Positions 6,827 through 12,488 of a DNA stretch of 13,594 nucleotides are shown piece after piece. Under the pieces are notes generated by a model, which was not told where the DNA came from, made no database searches, and saw nothing but the letters and a program-made list of their open reading frames with translations. The DNA is from an uncultured Bacilli bacterium (GTDB taxonomy: Bacteria > Bacillota_I > Bacilli_A > RF39 > UBA660), in contig CANQCH010000015.1 in NCBI GenBank assembly GCA_947589165.1, forward strand, positions 1 to 13,594, in the 5' to 3' direction. How positions within the stretch are numbered: the stretch's first letter is position 1; each line of letters opens with the position of its first letter. The position numbers and the translations under genes were made by a program.

Positions 6827-7222
6827 ATGGCAATGACTCGCAGTGAATTAAGAGAAAAAATTATGATTATCTTATATCAAATTGATATTTTTGAAAGTGA
6901 AAAACTCCCGTATGAAGTGGAAAATATCATTAAAGAAAATTTAACAATCGATAATGAATTTGTTAAAGATATTGTTTTTGGGGTAGTTACCTATAAAGAA
7001 AAAATTGATGCTTTAGCTAATAAATATATGAAAGATTGGACAATTGACCGGATTGATAAAAGTGGAGCCGCGATTCTTCGAATGGCTATTTATGAATTAA
7101 CCTATATGGATACTCCCGAGGTTGTGGTTATTAATGAAGCTGTGGAATTAGCTAAAAAATATAGTGATGAAAATGTTCGCAAAATGATTAATGCCGTTTT
7201 AGATAGGATAATTAAAGAATGA
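6827..7222 (+). CDS. nusB: Transcription antitermination factor NusB
   Basis: 131 residues, the normal size of NusB. This all-helical protein binds boxA RNA with NusE (ribosomal protein S10) and supports full-length rRNA transcription and processing. Recognisable stretches are the N-terminal TRSELREKIMIILYQID, the central FVKDIVFGVVTYKEKIDALA, the WTIDRIDKSGAAILRMAIYEL helix (central and best-conserved part of the family) and the C-terminal VVINEAVELAKKYSDENVRK followed by MINAVLDRI. The ATG at 6827 is placed by AGAGGT (6814-6819); an ATG two codons later is a weaker alternative. It is first in an operon with a kinase-like gene, xseA, xseB and proS. Its TGA overlaps the next start as ATGA, implying translational coupling and showing that UGA is a stop in this organism. 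Confidence 0.93.
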   Translation: MAMTRSELREKIMIILYQIDIFESEKLPYEVENIIKENLTIDNEFVKDIVFGVVTYKEKIDALANKYMKDWTIDRIDKSGAAILRMAIYELTYMDTPEVVVINEAVELAKKYSDENVRKMINAVLDRIIKE

Positions 7223-8124
7223 AATTTACCAAAGATGACATGTCTTTAATTAAAAAAATCGAAACGGCCCAAAAAGTTAAACTTTCGGCTGGCGAATATT
7301 ATGTGAAAAAAGCTTATGATTCCGAAAATAGATTAAATGGGTATGATTTAGCAATTAATGAACTAATTAATGCCCAAATTTTAAAAAAAATTGGTTTAAT
7401 TAGTCCCGATATTTATATCGTGATGCCAAATTTAACGGATGAAAGTGAGGTTTATATTGTTAGTGAAGATATAGCAAGTTTAGGTCATTTTTATACGGCT
7501 GGTGATTTAGGCCTACTACGTAACGATAGTTCTTCTTTATATGGCATTTGGCAATTTTGGCAAACTAAATTTCAAGATAAGCCCGAACTAGTAAAACAAT
7601 TTTCCCAATTGTATCCGGAGATCTTAAAAATGTATTTATACGATATTTTAATGGAAAATTGGGATCGCTTACCAGGAAACTGGGGAATCATTTTTAATGA
7701 AGCGGAAACGGAAGTATTAGCGCTTGCCGTTTTAGATAATGAATACCATTTAGATCATTTTTTGCATAATATTTCGATGATGAAAGATGGTGCCAAATGG
7801 TATCAAAAAAGAAAGGATATTCTTTTTGCAGAGAAAAAGGTCTACGATGTAAGACGAAGGGAAGCCATTAGCGAAGATTTAAGGTGCTTTTTTGCCATTA
7901 CTAAAGAAGTTGGTTTTACCATTTGGCAAGAATTAATGCAAATACTAACACCAGAATTTTATGCACATATTTTAACAGAAATTGAAAATACCAAAATTAT
8001 TTATACCAATGGGGTTTGTCCCTTAGTTGAAATTCTGGATAAAGCTGATTTAATCGCCGAATATCAAGAAAATTATGCTTTAATAATGGAAGTAGGAAAG
8101 GAATATAGTCATGGAAGAAAATAA
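7219..8124 (+). CDS. HipA-fold kinase-like protein, function unknown
   Basis: 301 residues, no signal peptide or membrane segment. Its layout resembles HipA/CtkA-type and PI3K-like kinases. YYVKKAYD (27-34) offers an ATP-binding Lys30 or Lys31. NELINAQILKKIGLISPDIY (47-66) matches the HipA pattern of Asn-Glu, then a helix, then Gly-Leu-x-x-Pro. IVSED (80-84) would be the hinge. DILMENWDRLPGNWG (142-156) matches the catalytic Asp-x4-Asn-x-Asp-Arg-x3-Asn pattern, with Asp149 and Asn154. LDNE (172-175) offers the metal-binding Asp173. It is shorter than full HipA (about 430) and lacks its N-terminal subdomain. No HipB-like antitoxin neighbours it, so this is not an evident toxin-antitoxin pair. 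It starts within the nusB stop (ATGA) and overlaps xseA by 14 bases, so it is firmly embedded in the operon. Fold assignment is by eye; substrate unknown. Confidence 0.65.
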   Translation: MKFTKDDMSLIKKIETAQKVKLSAGEYYVKKAYDSENRLNGYDLAINELINAQILKKIGLISPDIYIVMPNLTDESEVYIVSEDIASLGHFYTAGDLGLLRNDSSSLYGIWQFWQTKFQDKPELVKQFSQLYPEILKMYLYDILMENWDRLPGNWGIIFNEAETEVLALAVLDNEYHLDHFLHNISMMKDGAKWYQKRKDILFAEKKVYDVRRREAISEDLRCFFAITKEVGFTIWQELMQILTPEFYAHILTEIENTKIIYTNGVCPLVEILDKADLIAEYQENYALIMEVGKEYSHGRK

Positions 8125-9406
8125 ATATTTAAAAATTAGTGAATTAAATAATTATATTAAAAATATTATTGATCAAGATTCCTTTTTATATAAAGTATAT
8201 TTAAAAGGCGAAATTAGTAATTTTAAAAATCATACGACGGGACATTTATATTTTACTTTAAAAGATGATACTTCTCGAATTAATGCCGTTATGTTTGCCC
8301 CCAATGCCGCCTTACTTAACTTTGTCCCAGAAGATGGGATGAATGTCTTAGTAGAAGGTCGTATACGCGTTTATGCGCCGCAAGGAAGTTATCAAATTTA
8401 TGTTGAAAAAATGACGGTTGATGGTTTAGGCGCTCTTTATATTGAATATGAAAAGTTAAAGAAAAAATTAGCTAGTGAAGGTTTATTTAATCCCGAACAT
8501 AAAAAACCAATTCCTAAATATCCTGAAAAAATTGGAGTTATTACAGCATCCACTGGGGCTGCGGTAAGAGATATTATGTCGACGATTAAAAGACGCTATC
8601 CTATCTGTCAAGCTATTCTTTTTCCTTCTTTAGTTCAAGGTAAAAGTGCAGCCCCCAATATTGTGGAACAAATTAAAAAGGCTGATAGCTTTGGCGTTGA
8701 TACAATCATTGTTGGTCGGGGTGGAGGTTCAATCGAAGATTTATGGGCTTTTAATGAAGAAATTGTGGCTCGGGCCATTTATGAATGCCAAACGCCCATT
8801 ATTTCGGCAGTCGGACACGAAATTGATTGGACAATCGCCGATTTTGTTGCTGATTTACGGGCCCCAACTCCAACAGGGGCTGCGGAAATGGCGGTACCAA
8901 CTATTATTGATACCAATAATTTAATTGCTAATTATAAAATAAGACTTAATAAAAATATTAAAAGCATGATTAATACTAAATTTATTACGTTACGAAATTT
9001 TAAAAATAGTTTTGTTTTAAAAAATCCCATGGCTATTTACGAAGTTAAAGAACAAAAATATTTAAATTTAATGACCACCTTAAAAAATAATTTTTTAAAT
9101 ATTATTGGGGATAAACAAAGACGATTTGAAAATTTAAAAATGAACTATATTTTACAAAATCCTTATCAATTAATAGCACCCTTACAAACTAAATATGATT
9201 TATTAGTTAATACGTTGAAACTCGTAAATCCGTTAAATATATTAGATAAAGGTTATGCTTTAGTTAAAAAGAATAATCAAGTAATCAAAAGTAGTAAAGA
9301 GTTACAAATTAAAGATCAAATTGACATTCGCTTTGCCCATGGTACAATAAAAGCGGAAGTTCAAGAAATAAAAAAACAAAATGAGAAGAGAAATGGAGTG
9401 AATTAA
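8111..9406 (+). CDS. xseA: Exodeoxyribonuclease VII large subunit
   Basis: 431 residues. With XseB it forms exonuclease VII, which degrades single-stranded DNA from both ends. The N-terminal OB-fold (about 6-103) includes VYLKGEISNFKNHTTGHLYF. The catalytic domain has IGVITASTGAAVRDI (141-155), VGRGGGSIEDLWAFNEE (201-217) and the signature GHEIDWTIADFVADLRAPTP (235-254), followed by TGAAE, with Asp239, Asp244 and Asp248. The C-terminal half is Lys/Asn-rich and helical, as expected for the coiled-coil stalk that holds XseB copies. The ATG at 8111 has AAAGGA (8097-8102) and overlaps the kinase-like gene. The xseB ATG follows directly after its TAA, typical of coupled subunit synthesis. Confidence 0.95.
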   Translation: MEENKYLKISELNNYIKNIIDQDSFLYKVYLKGEISNFKNHTTGHLYFTLKDDTSRINAVMFAPNAALLNFVPEDGMNVLVEGRIRVYAPQGSYQIYVEKMTVDGLGALYIEYEKLKKKLASEGLFNPEHKKPIPKYPEKIGVITASTGAAVRDIMSTIKRRYPICQAILFPSLVQGKSAAPNIVEQIKKADSFGVDTIIVGRGGGSIEDLWAFNEEIVARAIYECQTPIISAVGHEIDWTIADFVADLRAPTPTGAAEMAVPTIIDTNNLIANYKIRLNKNIKSMINTKFITLRNFKNSFVLKNPMAIYEVKEQKYLNLMTTLKNNFLNIIGDKQRRFENLKMNYILQNPYQLIAPLQTKYDLLVNTLKLVNPLNILDKGYALVKKNNQVIKSSKELQIKDQIDIRFAHGTIKAEVQEIKKQNEKRNGVN

Positions 9407-9628
9407 ATGGAAAAATCATTTGAAAATGCCTTAGCGGAATTAGAAGCAATAGTTAAAGAATTAGAAAGTGGTAATGTGGAATTAGACGAAGCCATTAATA
9501 AATACACCGAAGCAATGAAATTAGCTAAATTTTGTAGTGAAAAATTAAATACAGCGACAAAAAAAGTTAACGAAATTTTAACGGAAAATAATGAATTAAA
9601 AGAATTTGATGTTGATACGGAGGCTTAA
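9407..9628 (+). CDS. xseB: Exodeoxyribonuclease VII small subunit
   Basis: 73 residues, the usual size. Helical hairpin with the family pattern SFENALAELEAIVKELESGN (4-23), then VELDEAINKYTEAMKLAKFC (24-43) and EKLNTATKKVNEI (45-57). Several copies bind along the XseA stalk and regulate the nuclease. The ATG immediately follows the xseA stop; GGAG (9395-9398), within the end of xseA, is its ribosome binding site. Confidence 0.95.
   Translation: MEKSFENALAELEAIVKELESGNVELDEAINKYTEAMKLAKFCSEKLNTATKKVNEILTENNELKEFDVDTEA
9619..9623 (+). promoter_or_regulatory. Ribosome binding site that sets the proS start
   Basis: GGAGG lies six bases before ATG 9630, inside the last codons of xseB. The longer in-frame start at 9606 would place this site inside the gene. 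Confidence 0.8.
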
Positions 9629-9629
9629 A

Positions 9630-11039
9630 ATGGAAGTTAAAGAAATTACGAATCGAGACGATGATTTTGCCAAGTGGTATACCGATGTTTGTATGAAAGC
9701 CGATTTAGTGGATTATTCTTCCGTTAAAGGCAGTATGATTATTAGACCCTTGGGTTATGCTATTTGGGAAGAAATGGTTCACATTTTAGATCAAAAGTTT
9801 AAGGAAACAGGCCATGAAAATGTTCAAATGCCCATGTTTATTCCCGAATCCCTTTTAAATCAAGAAAAAGAACATGTGGAAGGTTTTGCACCAGAAGTGG
9901 CTTGGGTCACTTATGGCGGCAAAGAAAAGTTAGAAGAAAGAATGTGTGTCCGGCCGACGAGTGAAGTTTTATTTTGTGAACATTTTAAAAAAATAATTCA
10001 TTCTTATCGGGATTTACCGCTTCTTTATAACCAATGGTGTACCATTGTCCGGTGGGAAAAAACAACAAGGCCTTTTTTAAGAAGCCGGGAAATTTTATGG
10101 CAAGAAGGTCATACAATGCATGCGACCGAAGCGGAAGCGCGCCAAGAAACTTTACAAATGTTGGAAATATATAAGAATTTTCAAGAAGAATATTTAGCTA
10201 TGCCTGTTATTACGGGAAAGAAAACGAATAAAGAAAAATTTGCCGGGGCCGAAGAAACTTATACCATTGAAGCTATGATGTATGATGGTTATGCTTTACA
10301 AAACGGGACCAGTCATTATTTTGGGCAACATTTTGCCAAAGCATTTGGCATCGAATTTGTTAATAAAGATAATGAATTAGCAACCCCATATCAAACGAGC
10401 TGGGGCGTAACAACCAGAATGATTGGCGGTTTAATTATGACGCATAGTGACAATAATGGCTTAGTTTTACCCCCTAAAATAGCCCCTTGGAAAGTTATTA
10501 TTATTCCAATTGGCGACGTAGATGAAACCTTAAAAGCTTTAGAAAACCAATTAAAAGAAAATAATATTACCTATAAAGTCGATAATGCCAATAAAACTCC
10601 TGGTTTTAAATTTGCCGAAGCCGAAGTTAAAGGTTACCCAATAAGAGTGGAGTTGGGCGCCAGAGATTTAAAAGAAAATAAAGTGACGTTAGTTCGCCGG
10701 GATACTTTAACGAAGATGACTATTGATTTTAAGAATATTATCCCGACCATCCAAAATTTAATGGTCGAAATGCAAAACGATATGTATAATCGGGCTTTAG
10801 AAAGACGAAATAGCATGATTTACGAAGCTCATGATTATGCGGAATTTTGTAACATTGCCCAAACTAAATCCGGTTTTATAAAAGTTAATTGGTGTGGGGA
10901 TGAAGCTTGTGAAAATAAAATTAAAGCCGATACGACTTTAAAATCACGCTGCTTGATTGCGGATGAAGAGGTAGATGGTAATTGTGTTGTCTGTGGGCAA
11001 AAAGCGTTAACTAAAGTCTATTTTGGTCGTCAATATTAA
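9630..11039 (+). CDS. proS: Prolyl-tRNA synthetase, archaeal/eukaryotic type
   Basis: 469 residues, charging tRNA-Pro with proline. The class II core has RPTSE (108-112), motif 2 with RWEKTTRPFLRSREILWQEG (141-160), and motif 3 at about 266-286 (GGLIMTHSDNNGLVLPP). Next come an anticodon-binding domain (about 287-390) and a C-terminal zinc-type domain with Cys422, Cys427, Cys441, Cys452 and Cys455, ending in the Tyr469 found in this subgroup. There is no insertion (editing) domain between motifs 2 and 3, unlike the bacterial type. The start is taken at ATG 9630, not the upstream in-frame ATG at 9606: GGAGG (9619-9623) sits six bases before it, homology begins there, and it follows the xseB stop by one base. 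It is the last gene of the operon, followed by a strong terminator. Confidence 0.95.
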   Translation: MEVKEITNRDDDFAKWYTDVCMKADLVDYSSVKGSMIIRPLGYAIWEEMVHILDQKFKETGHENVQMPMFIPESLLNQEKEHVEGFAPEVAWVTYGGKEKLEERMCVRPTSEVLFCEHFKKIIHSYRDLPLLYNQWCTIVRWEKTTRPFLRSREILWQEGHTMHATEAEARQETLQMLEIYKNFQEEYLAMPVITGKKTNKEKFAGAEETYTIEAMMYDGYALQNGTSHYFGQHFAKAFGIEFVNKDNELATPYQTSWGVTTRMIGGLIMTHSDNNGLVLPPKIAPWKVIIIPIGDVDETLKALENQLKENNITYKVDNANKTPGFKFAEAEVKGYPIRVELGARDLKENKVTLVRRDTLTKMTIDFKNIIPTIQNLMVEMQNDMYNRALERRNSMIYEAHDYAEFCNIAQTKSGFIKVNWCGDEACENKIKADTTLKSRCLIADEEVDGNCVVCGQKALTKVYFGRQY

Positions 11040-11053
11040 AATTTAATTAAAGC

Positions 11054-11097
11054 AAAAATAAGTGCTTAAAATTTAAAAAGGTACTTATTTTTTTTAT
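11054..11097 (+). terminator. Intrinsic terminator after proS
   Basis: AAATAAGTGC (11056-11065) pairs with GTACTTATTT (11081-11090) through ten pairs with one G-T, followed by TTTTT plus more T/A. It closes the nusB-to-proS operon. Confidence 0.8.
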
Positions 11098-11103
11098 TTC
11101 ATA

Positions 11104-11132
11104 TTGTTATCAGAAAAATTTTAGTGTATAAT
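11104..11132 (+). promoter_or_regulatory. Sigma-A promoter of the GspE/PilB-type gene
   Basis: -35 TTGTTA (11104-11109), 17-base spacer, perfect TATAAT (11127-11132). It starts a new transcription unit right after the proS terminator. Confidence 0.65.
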
Positions 11133-11153
11133 AATTAAAGAATAAAGGATTGT

Positions 11154-12428
11154 GTGATACTCATGTTTAGAGATTTTGACTATGAAAATAAACCGGTTGT
11201 GGATATCGTTAATGAAATGATTATTGATGCAATCAATCGTAATGCGTCCGATATTCACTTTGACCCCACGGAAGAAGCCCTAAATGTGCGGATTCGGATT
11301 GACGGGGAACTTTTAGAATATGCCAAAGTTCCTAATTTTGTAAAGAAAAATTTATTGACCAGAATTAAAATTATCAGTGGCATGAACATTACCGAAACTC
11401 GTCTTCCTCAAGATGGGGCGATAAAGAATTTAACCCAAGATATTGACCTAGATTTACGGGTATCTAGTTTACCCATTGTTGATGGGGAAAAAATTGTTAT
11501 TCGGATTTTAAATTATAAAATGAGTAGTGAAGGTTTAGATCATTTAGGTTTAACCGAAGCTAATTTACAAAAAATAAAAAAATTAATTAGTTTACCGAAT
11601 GGTATTATTATGGTTGCTGGGGCAACTGGTAGTGGGAAATCAACAACCGTTTATGCCATGTTACAAATTTTAAATACAGTGGAACGCAATATTATCACCG
11701 TTGAAGATCCGGTCGAAATGAAAATTCCGGGAATTAACCAAGTTCAAGTTATGAGTGAAATTGGGTTAACATTTGGTAATACTTTAAGAAGTATTTTACG
11801 GCAAGACCCAGATGTTATAATGATTGGGGAAATAAGAGATAACGAAACGGCTCGTATTGCGGTTCGAGCTAGTATCACAGGGCATTTAGTATTATCGACG
11901 ATCCACACTAATAACTCTTTAACTACGATTGAAAGACTATTAGATATGGATGTTGAAAGATATCTTTTAGGTAGTGCTTTAACGGGGATTATTTCCCAAA
12001 GATTAGTCAAAAAACTTTGCCCTAAATGTCGAACAGAACGAGAAACAACCCCCTTTGAAAAAGAATTATTTAAGCAGGCATTAGGTAAAGATGTTGCTAA
12101 AATATATGCCCCTAATGGCTGTAATGATTGTATCCATGGTTATTTAGGTCGGACGGCTTTACATGAAATCCTAATTATCAATCAAGATATTCGGGATGCC
12201 ATTGTTAATAATGCTCCGAAAGCAGAATTACGGAAATTAGTTTATAAAAAAGAAAATGTTGCTTCCCTATTACAAGATGGTTTAGATAAAGTAATTGAAG
12301 GTATAACTTCCATCGATGAGATATTTAGAGTCATTGATGTCGAAGATGATATTGATGAGGAAGATGTTAATTTAAAAAATGCCTTCATTGGTAAATCGTC
12401 TAAAACAGAAGAGATCGAATCATTATAA
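11154..12428 (+). CDS. GspE/PilB-family secretion or pilus assembly ATPase
   Basis: 424 residues, a cytoplasmic hexameric traffic ATPase of the type II secretion / type IV pilus / competence superfamily. The N2 region contains ASDIHFDP (31-38) and RIRIDGELL (46-54). The ATPase core has Walker A GATGSGKST (156-164), the Asp box (VEDPVE, 183-188), Walker B DPDVIMIGEIRD (218-229) and the His box TGHLVLSTIHTN (242-253). Two cysteine pairs, CPKC (289-292) and CNDC (323-326), form the zinc site of GspE/PilB and favour these over PilT. The N1 domain of full-length GspE/PilB (500-570 residues) is absent, and an acidic tail (about 396-424) extends the C-terminus. GTG 11154 lies four bases after AAGGA (11145-11149); ATG 11163 is an alternative at 13 bases. 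No pilC, prepilin peptidase or pseudopilin gene is visible here, so the machine it serves is unknown. Confidence 0.88.
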   Translation: MILMFRDFDYENKPVVDIVNEMIIDAINRNASDIHFDPTEEALNVRIRIDGELLEYAKVPNFVKKNLLTRIKIISGMNITETRLPQDGAIKNLTQDIDLDLRVSSLPIVDGEKIVIRILNYKMSSEGLDHLGLTEANLQKIKKLISLPNGIIMVAGATGSGKSTTVYAMLQILNTVERNIITVEDPVEMKIPGINQVQVMSEIGLTFGNTLRSILRQDPDVIMIGEIRDNETARIAVRASITGHLVLSTIHTNNSLTTIERLLDMDVERYLLGSALTGIISQRLVKKLCPKCRTERETTPFEKELFKQALGKDVAKIYAPNGCNDCIHGYLGRTALHEILIINQDIRDAIVNNAPKAELRKLVYKKENVASLLQDGLDKVIEGITSIDEIFRVIDVEDDIDEEDVNLKNAFIGKSSKTEEIESL

Positions 12429-12457
12429 AAAGTCAATTGACTTTTTTTTTTTTTTTT
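12427..12457 (+). terminator. Intrinsic terminator of the GspE/PilB-type gene with a 16-T tract
   Basis: AAAAAGTC (12427-12434), loop AATT, GACTTTTT (12439-12446), running into T to 12457. The T-run 12442-12457 is 16 bases, by far the longest homopolymer in the window. The hairpin overlaps the TAA stop and also contains the -35 box of the next gene. Confidence 0.75.
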
Positions 12458-12465
12458 GATAAAAT
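12437..12465 (+). promoter_or_regulatory. Promoter of the surface-protein gene with a poly-T spacer; candidate phase-variable switch
   Basis: -35 TTGACT (12437-12442, five of six to consensus), spacer 12443-12459 of exactly 17 bases consisting of 15 T plus GA, then -10 TAAAAT (12460-12465). The ribosome binding site AGAGG is at 12476-12480 and the ATG at 12489. Slippage in the T-run would change the spacer and hence promoter strength, the known logic of homopolymer-controlled phase-variable promoters. The counted length would correspond to an ON state. Confidence 0.55.
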
Positions 12466-12488
12466 GGGAAAAAATAGAGGTATGGCCC

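Noticed and set aside
7219..7222. Mycoplasma-type code with UGA as tryptophan
   Set aside because: TGA ends nusB in a classical ATGA overlap, also ends ftsW and the glycosyltransferase at sensible lengths, and Trp is encoded by TGG in the genes read.
7219..8124. HipBA-type toxin-antitoxin module
   Set aside because: No small helix-turn-helix antitoxin gene is next to it; the neighbours are nusB and xseA with coupled starts.
9606..9629. Longer proS start at ATG 9606
   Set aside because: It would overlap xseB by 23 bases and add residues unlike ProRS; the GGAGG at 9619-9623 and the homology both point to ATG 9630.
11040..11153. T-box, riboswitch or small RNA gene between proS and the ATPase gene
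   Set aside because: The 114 bases are accounted for by a terminator hairpin and a promoter; no leader structure or T-box motif is seen.
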